A stretch of DNA of 64,000 bases from Limnovirga sp038203525 (GCA_038203525.1 JBBRDW010000011.1:3792-67791); one strand, 5' to 3'; positions 19,801 to 27,858 are shown, numbered from the stretch's first letter. A program made the numbers and translations. The notes: generated by a model from the sequence alone, not told the origin.

Positions 19801-19837
19801 TGAATAATATAATGGCAATGGCTGCTATCTGTTTCAT
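16823..19837 (-). CDS. secreted BNR / sortilin-like beta-propeller protein
   Basis: This is a 1004-residue exported protein (signal peptide 1-19, cleavage near LCAQ). Repeated Asp-box signatures of the form S/T-x-D-G-G-x-T-W are spread along the first ~650 residues (for example TTDYGRTWNPI, STDAGKTWVN, STDGGTTWKKL, SDDAGESWTAM, TRDGGKSWKNV, TTDGGATWKEI), giving one or two beta-propellers related to sortilin/VPS10 and glycoside hydrolase-like folds. The C-terminal part is beta-rich then helical. Family members in Bacteroidota are annotated as glycosyl hydrolases, but no activity is proven. No T9SS sorting domain is visible. Confidence 0.8.
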   Translation of the reverse strand: MKQIAAIAIILFSSNFLCAQPYDAALFNGMRWRMIGPHRGGRTVGAVGVPQQPNVFYIGVNNGGVWKTTDYGRTWNPIFDDQPTGSVGDVAVAPSNPNVIYVASGEGIQRPDLSVGDGVYKSTDAGKTWVNTGLKDGQQIGGLAIDAINENRVFAAVLGHPYGPNTERGVYRTTDAGKTWERVLYIDENTGAVQVAIDPKDANIVYADLWAGRQGPWENGEWDGEESGLYKSTDGGTTWKKLTTGLPTTKQGLGRIGFCIAPTNTNRLYATVDAGEYGGIYRSDDAGESWTAMNKDERFWGRGDDFAEVKVDPENADVVYAADVVVWKSVDGAKTWSAFRGAPGGDDYHRIWINPTNSDIMLIAADQGAIITVNGGQSFSSWYNQPTAQFYHVSTDNAFPYNVYGGQQESGSVGISSRGNDGQITFREWHPIAGEEYGYVAADPKNPDIIYGGKISKYDKRTGQSQNISPEIVKSGKYRFIRTMPILFSPIDSTTLYFGSNVIFKTKNAGNSWQTISPDLTRERWEIPASVGVYTNDNMKKMPRRGVVYTIAPSFRDINTIWAGTDDGYIHVTRDGGKSWKNVTPPQITSWSKISLIEASHTDVNTAYAAVNRIRCDDMNPHIYKTTDGGATWKEIVNGLPADPINTVREDPLRKGLLFAGSERAVFVSFDDGEHWQPVRLNMPASSIRDLVIKDDDIVVATHGRGFWILDNITPLRQISASLAKARAILYKPQTAIRVRWNMNTDTPLPQEEPAGQNPPDGAVIDYYLRENANSEVTLEITDAKGNLVRKFSSNDKPYEIPPINIPLYWIRPQQILSADAGAHRFMWDMHYTPIKAPASFPISAIYKNTDPVQLSPWVMPGIYTVKFTVNGTSFTQPLTVKMDPRVKTSMKDLQIQHDLSVICYQGRINALKTVNEMAEARKDLSAFISDKNVKESDDRIAALQSGKEFEKILRSLESLFNTLHDADMPPTTQTVSAVKSTQMVFMQLQEKWRLLKGKINLAK

Positions 19838-19960
19838 AGAAAATTTGTGTGGTTATTGTTAAAGATGATGCGTGTAAGATAAAGAGAATTTTTGTTGATG
19901 GCAGTTGCAGACTTAATCCTTCGTTGTAATACATTGAACGTTCGGTGAGGAATATGCTTT

Positions 19961-20160
19961 TGTTCCCGGCTGAAGTAACATTAATTAACTTCGTTGCGTC
20001 GCGCTCTTGTACTAAAGAATAGGCATCGGCAATTAGCGATCAGGTATAGAAGTTGCTTCCTGTATAATTTTGCAGATGTCCGATAGTTGAAATCTGATCC
20101 CTTAGTACAAGAGTGCGACGCAACAGACGATGATAGATGGCCAAATGCCGGGCCCCAAAT
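19961..20160. repeat. IPR1 copy 7 (two-armed)
   Basis: The left arm TTGCGTCGCGCTCTTGTAC (19994-20012) and right arm GTACAAGAGTGCGACGCAA (20105-20123) differ at one pair. Outer boxes CCCGGCTGAAG and AGACGATGATAG...ATGCCGGGCCC are present. It sits in the 490-base divergent gap between the BNR gene and the RhlE-like gene. Besides it, the gap holds only a promoter box near 20204. Confidence 0.9.
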
Positions 20161-20203
20161 ATGTCTTTTCTTTGTTGCAAAACATTATTAGAAAACTAAA
20201 CTG

Positions 20204-20211
20204 TATGTTTG
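20204..20211 (+). promoter_or_regulatory. -7 box TATGTTTG of the RhlE-like helicase gene
   Basis: This is an exact TAnnTTTG match about 117 bases before the ATG. TTG is found 26 bases upstream, longer than the usual 17-23. It would give a long 5' leader of about 110 bases, a feature often seen in cold-regulated helicase genes, but that link is inference. Confidence 0.4.
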
Positions 20212-20327
20212 CGCCCCACGCTTCTTAAAAGATACGGCAGGTTGTAAGCCGTTTGTGGTAATTAAAATATATCTCCGCTGATTTAGAATATGCAACGTCT
20301 TAGCCAGCCTCAGTAACAAAAAAATAA

Positions 20328-21605
20328 ATGACATTTAAAAATTTAGCGTTAATTGAACCTATCCTTAAAGCATTAGAGACAGAAGGATATACTGCACCCA
20401 CACCCATACAGGCACAAGCAATTCCTTTCGTGCTGGAAAAACGCGACCTGCTCGGCTGTGCACAAACAGGCACTGGAAAAACAGCAGCTTTTGCCATTCC
20501 CGTTTTACAATTATTATACGAAGAAAAACAGGAAGAACGAGGCCCTAAAAAAATTAAGACACTCATTCTTACACCTACAAGGGAACTCGCCATTCAGATA
20601 GATGAAAGCTTTGCGGCATATGGAAAATTTACAGGTATTAAGCATACCGTAATCTTTGGCGGCGTATCGCAAATGCACCAGGTAAATGCGCTGCGTGCCG
20701 GCGTTGACATACTCGTTGCTACGCCGGGCCGCTTACTCGATTTAATGAACCAGGGTTTTATAGATTTACGCCAGCTAAAAATATTTATTCTGGACGAAGC
20801 AGACCGTATGCTAGATATGGGTTTTATACATGATGTAAAAAAAGTAATATTAAAAATACCTGCAAAAAGGCAAACACTTTTCTTCTCTGCAACTATGCCG
20901 CCGGAAATTCAAAAACTGGCGAATACCATTTTGGTAAACCCGGCAAAAGTTGAAGTAACACCACCTTCAACAACCGTTGACGCGATACAACAAGGTCTTT
21001 ATTTTGTAGATAAAAATGACAAGACTTCCTTGCTGTTGCACTTACTGAAAAATAAATCAATTGTAACCGCATTGGTATTCACCCGCACCAAACATGGGGC
21101 AGATAAAGTGGTCAAGTTTTTACATAAGCAAGAGATTTCTGCAGCTGCCATTCATGGTAACAAATCGCAGAATGCGAGGCAGCACGCATTAAGCAATTTT
21201 AAAAGCGGCAACTTACGCGTATTGGTTGCAACAGATATTGCCGCAAGGGGAATTGACATTGACGAGCTTACCCACGTAATTAATTTTGAATTGCCCAACA
21301 TACCTGAAACTTATGTACACCGTATTGGCCGTACGGGCCGTGCTGGCGCAAGTGGCATTGCGCTTTCCTTTTGTGAAGCAGAGGAACGGGAATTTCTGCG
21401 CGACATTAATAAACTGATTGGTAAACCAATTCCTGTAATTGAAGACAACCCTTATGCCATGCAGGTTTCAGCACCAGTGCAGCAAACCACAAATACAAGA
21501 CAGCTAAATATTCAAAAAAATAATGTTGGTAGCCAGCAACGCAGCAGCGAAAGAACCGGCGAACGAAACTGGCGCGGTGGCAATCGCAATTTTGCAAAAA
21601 GATAG
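20328..21605 (+). CDS. DEAD-box RNA helicase (RhlE-like)
   Basis: This is a 425-residue ATP-dependent RNA helicase. All core motifs are visible: Q motif TPIQAQAIP (about 25-33), motif I AQTGTGKT (45-52), PTRELAIQI, TPGR, motif II DEAD, motif III SAT, then the second RecA-like domain with VATDIAARGIDI and HRIGRTGR. The C-terminal tail (about 380-425) is Asn/Arg/Gly-rich (RTGERNWRGGNRNFAKR), typical of RhlE-type proteins that bind RNA. The role is likely ribosome assembly or RNA turnover, as known for the family. A perfect 14-bp terminator stem follows. Confidence 0.94.
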   Translation: MTFKNLALIEPILKALETEGYTAPTPIQAQAIPFVLEKRDLLGCAQTGTGKTAAFAIPVLQLLYEEKQEERGPKKIKTLILTPTRELAIQIDESFAAYGKFTGIKHTVIFGGVSQMHQVNALRAGVDILVATPGRLLDLMNQGFIDLRQLKIFILDEADRMLDMGFIHDVKKVILKIPAKRQTLFFSATMPPEIQKLANTILVNPAKVEVTPPSTTVDAIQQGLYFVDKNDKTSLLLHLLKNKSIVTALVFTRTKHGADKVVKFLHKQEISAAAIHGNKSQNARQHALSNFKSGNLRVLVATDIAARGIDIDELTHVINFELPNIPETYVHRIGRTGRAGASGIALSFCEAEEREFLRDINKLIGKPIPVIEDNPYAMQVSAPVQQTTNTRQLNIQKNNVGSQQRSSERTGERNWRGGNRNFAKR

Positions 21606-21624
21606 CTTGTTTATAATTCTATTT

Positions 21625-21666
21625 ATAACAGATGAAACAAAGAAGTTTCATCTGTTATTTTTTTGT
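21625..21666 (+). terminator. intrinsic terminator of the RhlE-like gene
   Basis: ATAACAGATGAAAC pairs perfectly with GTTTCATCTGTTAT around a six-base loop, followed by seven T. It starts 20 bases past the stop codon. Confidence 0.9.
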
Positions 21667-21792
21667 ACCAAGCTCTATCTATATAGCCTCGGCGATTGCT
21701 TCCTCTGCGAAATCTGGAGTCTTCGCCGCACTATGCTCATAGTTTCCAACTTTCATACCCGCTTCAGTAAAAGCTCAATAGAATTTGTGAAC

Positions 21793-21855
21793 GTACAAGA
21801 GTCCGCCAAAGGCGGAAGTAAAGCCTCATAGCATTCCCACTGCCTGGTTCAAAAA
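21793..21855 (+). repeat. IPR1 copy 8 (right half, altered insert)
   Basis: GTACAAGAGT is followed by CCGCCAAAGGCGGAAG in place of the usual arm core, then GCCTCATAGC and CTGCCTGGTTCAAAAA. A very degenerate left side may start near 21660. The remainder of the gap to 22207 (about 350 bases) holds only a possible hairpin CCATCA/TGATGG near 22028-22044, which could be a leader for the arginine genes. Confidence 0.6.
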
Positions 21856-22207
21856 CAATATACAAATGCTCATTCGTTTATAACCTTAACTTAGGCTTCA
21901 TAAAAAATATATGCCTATTTTATAAACATGCATTATTTTTACGCCCTTATAAAAACATTTGGATCACCATTTTATTTTGAACTGAAGTTGAAAACGAACA
22001 CAACACATAAACATAAATCTGCCCTCCATCACGTTTTGATGGGTGTTGTTGCTTTACCTTATCCATTCTGCCCACGACTGATACGACGACCGAGGATCTG
22101 ATATTCCAATAACATAAGGGAATAGTTCTGTTACTCAAATCTGCAGCCGCAGGTAAGCCTGCATAATCGTATCTTATTTTCATTCACAGCATTTAGAATT
22201 TACAAAA

Positions 22208-22930
22208 GTGGAACAACATATAATCGTTCGTGTGGCCCATAGTGGCGACATACATTACGCTAAAACCATTACAGACGAAATGGAAGCTTCGGCCATGGCC
22301 CGTGGCACCGGTATTGCCAAACGCAGCCCAGCATATATTACGAATAAAATGGAAGAAGGCAAGTCTGTACTAGCCTACACATCCGATGGCACATGGGTGG
22401 GCTTTTGTTATATTGAAACATGGAGCCATGGAAGTTACGTAGCAAACAGTGGCCTTATTGTTGCACCTGCATTCAGGAAAAGTGGGGTCGCAAAAAATAT
22501 CAAGAAAAGAATTTTTGAGTTGAGTAGGGAAAAATATCCCGAAGCAAAAATATTTGGCCTTACTACAGGGCTCGCTGTAATGAAAATCAACAGCGAACTC
22601 GGCTACGAACCCGTAACTTACAGCGAGCTTACACAGGACGAAGCATTTTGGGCGGGCTGTAAAAGCTGCGTTAATTATGATATTTTAATGAGTAAAGAGA
22701 GAAAAAACTGCATGTGTACGGCAATGTTATTCGATCCTGCAGACCATTACGAGCCAACAGAAACAAAAGAATACTTTGAAAAGAAAAGTAAAGTGTATGA
22801 GCGACTCATGAAAATAAAACAGAGCCGTTTTGTACAGGCATTTCTTAAAAAGGACAGGCAAAAAATCGAAGCAGGACCAGAGAAAAAGAAATCTTTTGCA
22901 GCATTATTCACCACGATTTTTTCATGGTAG
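22208..22930 (+). CDS. GNAT acyltransferase at head of arginine cluster (argA-like)
   Basis: This is a 240-residue protein. The GNAT fold is clear in residues 1-165: GFCYIETWSHGSYVANSGLIVAPAFRKSGVAKNIKKRIFELS holds the beta4 strand and the acyl-CoA pyrophosphate loop (Arg/Lys-x-x-Gly-x-Ala). A Cys-containing segment (CKSCVNYDIL, KNCMCTAMLFDP) and a basic C-terminal tail follow. It starts with GTG; no better start is seen. Its place ahead of argG fits the first acylation of glutamate (acetyl or succinyl), as proposed for Bacteroidota arg clusters. The succinyl version is suggested by the downstream argF', but the acyl donor is inference. Confidence 0.72.
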   Translation: MEQHIIVRVAHSGDIHYAKTITDEMEASAMARGTGIAKRSPAYITNKMEEGKSVLAYTSDGTWVGFCYIETWSHGSYVANSGLIVAPAFRKSGVAKNIKKRIFELSREKYPEAKIFGLTTGLAVMKINSELGYEPVTYSELTQDEAFWAGCKSCVNYDILMSKERKNCMCTAMLFDPADHYEPTETKEYFEKKSKVYERLMKIKQSRFVQAFLKKDRQKIEAGPEKKKSFAALFTTIFSW

Positions 22931-22931
22931 T

Positions 22932-22990
22932 TTTTATGAGCCCTGCAAAGAATAAAAATTTAGCTTTTGTTGCGTCGCACTCTTGTGCAG
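22932..22990 (-). repeat. IPR1 copy 9 (left half)
   Basis: GAGCCCTGCAAAG leads to TTGTTGCGTCGCACTCTTGTGC. The right arm is not seen. It separates the GNAT gene from argG in the 205-base gap; the rest of that gap contains TATGTTTC (23094-23101), one mismatch from a -7 box. Confidence 0.75.
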
Positions 22991-23135
22991 TAACAATTAA
23001 TTCAGCTTTTATCTAAGCGTATCTTAAAACCAACAGGCAAAAAAGAAAACATAGTAATACAAACAAAGAAAAGCTATGAGAAACCTATATGATTATGTTT
23101 CGATGTGTTGAAAAAAATTAAAATTATTGTAAGCG

Positions 23136-24347
23136 ATGAAAAAAGTAGTGCTTGGTTTTAGCGGAGGTTTAGATACCACCTACTGCGTAAAATATTTGAC
23201 CGAAGCCAAAGGTTACGAAGTGCACACAATTATCGTAAACACAGGTGGCTTTAGTGAAAAAGAATTACAAATAGCTGAAGCCCATGCTTATAAACTTGGC
23301 GCAAAAACACATACCAAGGTTGATGCCGTAAAAGGCTATTACGACCGCATAATAAAATACCTTGTTTTTGGCAATGTATTAAAGAATAATACTTACCCGC
23401 TAAGTGTAAGCGCCGAAAGATTAATACAGGCTTTACATATTGCAGAACATGTAAAAGCAATAAATGCACAAGCTGTTGCACATGGAAGTACGGGTGCAGG
23501 TAACGATCAGGTACGGTTTGATATGATCTTTAACATCATGATTCCTGGCGTTGAAATTATTACACCAATAAGAGATTTAAAACTCAGCCGGGAGGAGGAA
23601 ATAATTTACCTAAAAGAAAACGGTGTGGTTATGAATTTTGAGAAAGCTGCATACTCTATCAATAAAGGTTTGTGGGGCACCAGTGTTGGCGGAAAAGAAA
23701 CACTAAATTCAAAAGGAATATTACCCGAAGAAGCCTGGCCAACACAGGTAACGAAACTCGAAAGCGAAGCAGTAAAACTGTCTTTTATAAAAGGGGAATT
23801 GATGACGGTGAATGATAAAACATTTACACATCCGTCAGAAGCCATACAATATTTACAAACACTTGCCGGGCCTTATGGAATAGGTAGAGATATTCATGTT
23901 GGTGATACCATTATTGGCATAAAAGGCCGCGTTGGTTTTGAAGCTGCTGCACCAATGGTAATTCTAAAAGCGCACCACGCTATTGAAAAACACGTACTCA
24001 CAAAATGGCAGTTAAACTGGAAAGATACCATTGCCAGCTTCTACGGCAACTGGATGCATGAAGGACAAATTTTAGATCCCGTAATGCGGGATATGGAAGC
24101 GTTCCTCCAAAGCTCACAGGGGAATGTAACCGGTGATGTTTTTGTGCAGTTACTCCCTTACCGTTTTCAGATAATAGGTATAGAAAGCCGCTACGATTTA
24201 ATGAACAGCAAATTTGGTAAATACGGTGAAATGAATAATGGATGGACCGGCGAAGATGTACGCGGTTTCACAAAAATATTTGGCAATCAAACGTCAATGT
24301 ACCATTTGGTAAATGCCTCACCAAACCCCTCCGAAAGAGGGGCATAA
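23136..24347 (+). CDS. argG: argininosuccinate synthase
   Basis: This is a 403-residue enzyme that joins citrulline and aspartate with ATP. The PP-loop ATP motif GFSGGLDTTYC (8-18) is at the N terminus, followed by HGSTGAGNDQVRFD near 115-128, the citrulline/aspartate-binding region. Length fits the family. The last residues (about NASPNPSERGA) extend past the usual C terminus and are encoded by a reverse IPR2 arm that also leads into the stop. argC follows after 15 bases. Confidence 0.95.
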   Translation: MKKVVLGFSGGLDTTYCVKYLTEAKGYEVHTIIVNTGGFSEKELQIAEAHAYKLGAKTHTKVDAVKGYYDRIIKYLVFGNVLKNNTYPLSVSAERLIQALHIAEHVKAINAQAVAHGSTGAGNDQVRFDMIFNIMIPGVEIITPIRDLKLSREEEIIYLKENGVVMNFEKAAYSINKGLWGTSVGGKETLNSKGILPEEAWPTQVTKLESEAVKLSFIKGELMTVNDKTFTHPSEAIQYLQTLAGPYGIGRDIHVGDTIIGIKGRVGFEAAAPMVILKAHHAIEKHVLTKWQLNWKDTIASFYGNWMHEGQILDPVMRDMEAFLQSSQGNVTGDVFVQLLPYRFQIIGIESRYDLMNSKFGKYGEMNNGWTGEDVRGFTKIFGNQTSMYHLVNASPNPSERGA

Positions 24348-24430
24348 AAACCAACTTTAATTATGGGCTCAAATAAAGATCAAGCTGGTTTTCTAAACTC
24401 TCCCTTTTTGGGGGCGCGGGTGAGGGCTGG
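24318..24430. repeat. IPR2 pair 2 spanning argG stop and argC start
   Basis: The reverse arm 24318-24343 (CTCACCAAACCCCTCC, GAGGGGC) and forward arm 24399-24430 (CTCTCCCTTTTTGGGGGC, GGGTGAGGG) are inverted copies of one sequence, with a 55-base spacer. The argG stop (24345) and argC ATG (24363) lie inside, so the element supplies the end of one protein and the first ~22 residues of the next. Confidence 0.78.
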
Positions 24431-25424
24431 CATAGTGGGCGGCGCTGGGTATACCGGTGGCGAGCTGATAAGATTATTGCTTAATCACCCAAATGCCGAA
24501 ATAAGTTTTGTCCTCAGCAAAAGCAATAGCGGTAACCCTTTGTACAAAGTACACCAGGATTTGATTGGTGAAACCGGCATCCTGTTCACCAGTGAATTGA
24601 GCAATGATATTGATGTGTTATTCCTGTGTACGGGTCATGGTGAAGCAAGGAAATTTTTGGAAGCAAATAATATTGCTTCAGATACCAAGATTATCGACCT
24701 CTCAAACGATTTCAGGCTTGCAGCAAATGCATTTTACCATGGTTCAATAAAAGAAAATACTGCAGATCTTATCACAAGGTATTTTGTTTATGGCCTGCCT
24801 GAATTGAATAAAGAACAAATCCAATCCGCTCAAAATATTGCGAACCCGGGTTGCTTTGCAACTGCTATTCAGCTTGGCTTATTACCACTCGCTCAAGCAG
24901 GACTTTTAAGTGACGTTTATACAACGGGCATTACTGGCTCAACAGGTGCAGGGCAAGGTTTGTCTTCAACCGCTCATTTTAGCTGGCGAGCAAATAATAT
25001 ACAGGCATACAAAACATTAACGCATCAGCATATCAGTGAAATTCAAGAGAGCCTGCACCAGTTGCAGGACAATGATGGCGTTGCCGTACATTTTATTCCA
25101 TGGCGCGGTGATTTCACTCGAGGAATTTATGCAAGCTCCACGCTCGATTGTGGGTTACCTTTTGATGAAATAAAGCATCTATATAAAACATTTTATGCTT
25201 ATCAGCATTTTACGCATGTAAGCGATACAATGATTGATCTGAAACAGGTGGTGAATACCAACAAATGTTTAATTCATTTAGAAAAGCAGGGAAACAAACT
25301 GGTTGTCCATTCTGCAATTGACAACCTGCTAAAAGGCGCCTCCGGACAAGCAGTTCAAAACATGAACTTAATGTTTGGTTTAGAGGAAACAGCAGGGCTG
25401 AAATTGAAAGGCAGCCCCCTCTAA
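24363..25424 (+). CDS. argC: N-acyl-glutamyl-phosphate reductase
   Basis: This is a 353-residue NADPH-dependent reductase that forms the acylglutamate semialdehyde. The Rossmann motif GIVGGAGYTGGELIRLL begins at residue 23, and the catalytic cysteine is Cys164 in NPGCFATAIQ. Normal homologues begin a few residues before the GIVGGAGYTGG motif. Here about 20 extra residues (GSNKDQAGFLNSPFLGARV) are encoded by an IPR2 forward arm and spacer. The last residues KGSPL and the stop lie in another IPR2 arm. A start inside the element cannot be excluded, but no other ATG is available before the Rossmann motif. Confidence 0.94.
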   Translation: MGSNKDQAGFLNSPFLGARVRAGIVGGAGYTGGELIRLLLNHPNAEISFVLSKSNSGNPLYKVHQDLIGETGILFTSELSNDIDVLFLCTGHGEARKFLEANNIASDTKIIDLSNDFRLAANAFYHGSIKENTADLITRYFVYGLPELNKEQIQSAQNIANPGCFATAIQLGLLPLAQAGLLSDVYTTGITGSTGAGQGLSSTAHFSWRANNIQAYKTLTHQHISEIQESLHQLQDNDGVAVHFIPWRGDFTRGIYASSTLDCGLPFDEIKHLYKTFYAYQHFTHVSDTMIDLKQVVNTNKCLIHLEKQGNKLVVHSAIDNLLKGASGQAVQNMNLMFGLEETAGLKLKGSPL

Positions 25425-25534
25425 CTCCACCAACGGGGGAGAAAAAAGTACAATAAAAAATATAATTATATATGAGCCATTCAAACGATAAAGAGCGTAA
25501 TCAGAACCCCACGTTGGAGGGCAGGGGGGGTGTT
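25412..25534. repeat. IPR2 pair 3 spanning argC stop and argD start
   Basis: The reverse arm 25412-25442 (CCCCCTCTAACTCCACC, CGGGGGAG) and forward arm 25506-25534 (ACCCCACGTTGGAGGG, GGGGGGTG) face each other across 63 bases. The argC stop (25422-25424) is inside the first arm, and the argD ATG (25472) is in the spacer. Confidence 0.72.
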
Positions 25535-26689
25535 CTATTCGACGTATATCCGCTCAACGACATCACTATCTCTAAGGCACAAGGCTCTTATGTTTGGAAC
25601 GACAATGGTGTTCAGTATCTTGATATGTATGGCGGCCACGCAGTGATTAGTATTGGGCATACACATCCACACTGGGTTAAAAGAATTGAAGAGCAACTTG
25701 AAAAAATTGCGTTCTATTCCAACTCCATTCATATCCCGGTTCAGCAACAGCTTGCTGATAAACTGGCAAAAGTTTCCGGTAAACAAGACTATCAGCTGTT
25801 CCTTGTAAACAGCGGCGCCGAAGCCAATGAAAATGCATTAAAACTCGCATCTTTTCATACCGGCAGAAAAAAGATTGTTGCATTTACTAAAGGCTTTCAT
25901 GGCAGAACTTCTTTGGCAGTTGCGGCTACAGATAATCCAAAAATTATAGCACCGGTAAATGAAACAGACAATGTAGACTTTCTTCCGTTCAATGATGAAG
26001 CTGCTTTAAAATCTTACTTCCAAACCAAAGGAAAAAATGTTGCCGCTGTTATCATAGAAGGCATACAGGGCGTAGGCGGCATCAACATTGCAACAGAAAG
26101 TTTTCTTCAGCTTATCCGTCGTTTATGCGATCAGCACGAAGCCGTATTTATTGCCGACAGCGTGCAGTGCGGTTACGGCCGCAGCGGTATGTTTTTCGCG
26201 CATGACTATGCAGGCGTTAATGCCGACATTTACACCATGGCAAAAGGCATGGGCAATGGCTTTCCGGTTGGTGCCATTTTAATTGCGCCGCATATAAAAC
26301 CAAAGCATGGAATGCTCGGCACAACATTCGGTGGCAACCACCTTGCATGTGCTGCGGCCCTTGCGGTTCTTGAAGTTATTGAAGAAGAAAAACTAATAGA
26401 TATTGCAAAGCAACGCGGCATGTATTTGCTTAATCGACTCAAAGCAATAGACGGTATTGAAAATGTTCGCGGCCGCGGATTGATGATCGGTTTTGATGTT
26501 CCTGCGGAACTAAAAGACCTGCGTAAAAAACTGCTTAACGATTTTTTCATTTTCACCGGCGAAGCCAAACCAAATGTAATCCGCTTGTTGCCAGCACTTA
26601 CCATTACAAGAAAGCAGGTTGACGAATTTTTAGATACACTGAAAGAGGTTATCGCAGAAATTAAAAATGAAAAGGCCGTAGAAGTTTAG
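25472..26689 (+). CDS. argD: acylornithine aminotransferase
   Basis: This is a 405-residue class III PLP aminotransferase acting on acylornithine/acylglutamate semialdehyde. The PLP lysine is Lys258 in YTMAKGMGNGFPVGAI. Also visible are NSGAEANENALKLA (about 113-126), FHGRTSLAVAATDN, DSVQCGYGRSG and GTTFGGNHLA. Residues 1-21 (MSHSNDKERNQNPTLEGRGG) precede the conserved FDVYPLNDI start and come from an IPR2 pair. It is the third gene of the run argG-argC-argD; a full IPR1 copy follows directly after the stop. Confidence 0.94.
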   Translation: MSHSNDKERNQNPTLEGRGGVLFDVYPLNDITISKAQGSYVWNDNGVQYLDMYGGHAVISIGHTHPHWVKRIEEQLEKIAFYSNSIHIPVQQQLADKLAKVSGKQDYQLFLVNSGAEANENALKLASFHTGRKKIVAFTKGFHGRTSLAVAATDNPKIIAPVNETDNVDFLPFNDEAALKSYFQTKGKNVAAVIIEGIQGVGGINIATESFLQLIRRLCDQHEAVFIADSVQCGYGRSGMFFAHDYAGVNADIYTMAKGMGNGFPVGAILIAPHIKPKHGMLGTTFGGNHLACAAALAVLEVIEEEKLIDIAKQRGMYLLNRLKAIDGIENVRGRGLMIGFDVPAELKDLRKKLLNDFFIFTGEAKPNVIRLLPALTITRKQVDEFLDTLKEVIAEIKNEKAVEV

Positions 26690-26698
26690 ATTTTTTTT

Positions 26699-26850
26699 GA
26701 GCCGGGCAGAAGTTTTTTCATAGCATCGTTCCTTGCGTCGCACTCTTGTACATACTGAACATTGTGCGACAATGCCGAAGGGCGTTCCGAACGTACAAGT
26801 GAGTGACACAACGGAAGCTTAATAGTAGTAACAAAGCCAGGTACATAAAA
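26699..26850. repeat. IPR1 copy 10 (A-type left arm, B-type right arm)
   Basis: TTGAGCCGGGCAG opens the copy. The left arm is TTGCGTCGCACTCTTGTAC (26733-26751); the right arm is the B type, GTACAAGTGAGTGACACAA (26793-26811), with four changes. It closes with AAAGCCAGGTACATAAAAA. It breaks the arginine run between argD and argF', 10 bases after the argD stop. Confidence 0.88.
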
Positions 26851-26864
26851 ATATTTCAAAAGAA

Positions 26865-27851
26865 GTGAGACATTTTATTTCCGTTCATGATGTAAGTAAT
26901 ATTAATGCGCTTGTAGAAAAAGCATTGATGTACAAAGCCGAACCTTTTAAACACAGAGCACTTGGCGCTGATAAGAGGATGGGCTTATTATTTCTGAATC
27001 CCAGTCTGCGTACGCGTTTGAGCATGCAGGTGGCTGCAGGAAATCTTGGTATGGAAGCAATTGTTTTCAACGTTGATAAAGAAGGCTGGGCGCTGGAGTT
27101 TGAAGAAGGCGCCATCATGAGTGGCAACACTGTTGAGCATGTTAAAGATGCAGCGCCAATCCTCGGCAGTTATTTTGATATTCTTTGCATCAGAACTTTT
27201 CCTTCACTAAAAAACCGTGAAAGTGACTATAGCGAATTAACTATTTCGCAGTTCACAAGATATTGTGGTGTTCCCGTAATAAGTTTAGAAAGTGCTACAC
27301 TACATCCACTGCAATCATTGACAGATATAATTACTATTGTAGAGCATCGCCGCTTAGTTCCCCCTTCAGGGGGCGGAGGGGACAAACCGAAGATCGTTCT
27401 AACCTGGGCGCCGCATGTAAAACCTTTACCACAATGTGTTGCCAACAGTTTTGCACAATGGATCAATACATGGGGTGAAGCCGATTTTGTAATCACGCAT
27501 CCTGAAGATTATGAATTGAGTCAAGATTTTACAAAAGGAGCAACCATTACGCATAACCAGGATGAGGCATTAAAAGAGGCAGATTTTGTTTATGTAAAAA
27601 ACTGGAGTACGTATAATGATTACGGTAAGATCTACGAAAATGATCCGCGCTGGATGCTTACAGAGAAGAAGATAAAACTTACCAACAATGCCAAAGTAAT
27701 GCACTGCCTTCCGGTAAGAAGAAATATTGAATTAAGTGATGAAGTATTAGATAGTGAAAACAGCATTGTTACACAACAGGCCGCAAACCGTGTGTGGGCA
27801 GCGCAAGCGGTAATTGCAACCCTGCTAACCGCCCTAAAGGGAGGACAATAA
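26865..27851 (+). CDS. argF': N-succinylornithine carbamoyltransferase-type enzyme (ArgF')
   Basis: This is a 328-residue transcarbamylase of the Bacteroidota acyl-ornithine type, which carbamoylates N-succinyl- (or N-acetyl-) ornithine instead of ornithine. The carbamoyl-phosphate motif is SLRTR (47-51); HPLQSLTDI and HCLPVRRN are also present. At the position reported to decide acetyl versus succinyl specificity (Pro in the Bacteroides fragilis enzyme, Glu in the Xanthomonas enzyme), my alignment places Val (NTVEH), which would favour the succinyl type; this is from memory. Residues about 163-172 (LVPPSGGGGD) are an extra stretch encoded by an IPR2 arm. The start codon is GTG; no ATG is available upstream before the IPR1 copy. 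Confidence 0.9.
   Translation: MRHFISVHDVSNINALVEKALMYKAEPFKHRALGADKRMGLLFLNPSLRTRLSMQVAAGNLGMEAIVFNVDKEGWALEFEEGAIMSGNTVEHVKDAAPILGSYFDILCIRTFPSLKNRESDYSELTISQFTRYCGVPVISLESATLHPLQSLTDIITIVEHRRLVPPSGGGGDKPKIVLTWAPHVKPLPQCVANSFAQWINTWGEADFVITHPEDYELSQDFTKGATITHNQDEALKEADFVYVKNWSTYNDYGKIYENDPRWMLTEKKIKLTNNAKVMHCLPVRRNIELSDEVLDSENSIVTQQAANRVWAAQAVIATLLTALKGGQ
27358..27382 (+). repeat. IPR2 single arm inside argF'
   Basis: CCCCCTTCAGGGGGCGGAGGGGAC matches the forward IPR2 arm. It lies in frame in argF', between the conserved DIITIVEHRR and KPKIVLTWAPH segments, and adds about nine Pro/Gly/Ser-rich residues without breaking the reading frame. Confidence 0.7.
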
Positions 27852-27858
27852 ATATATT

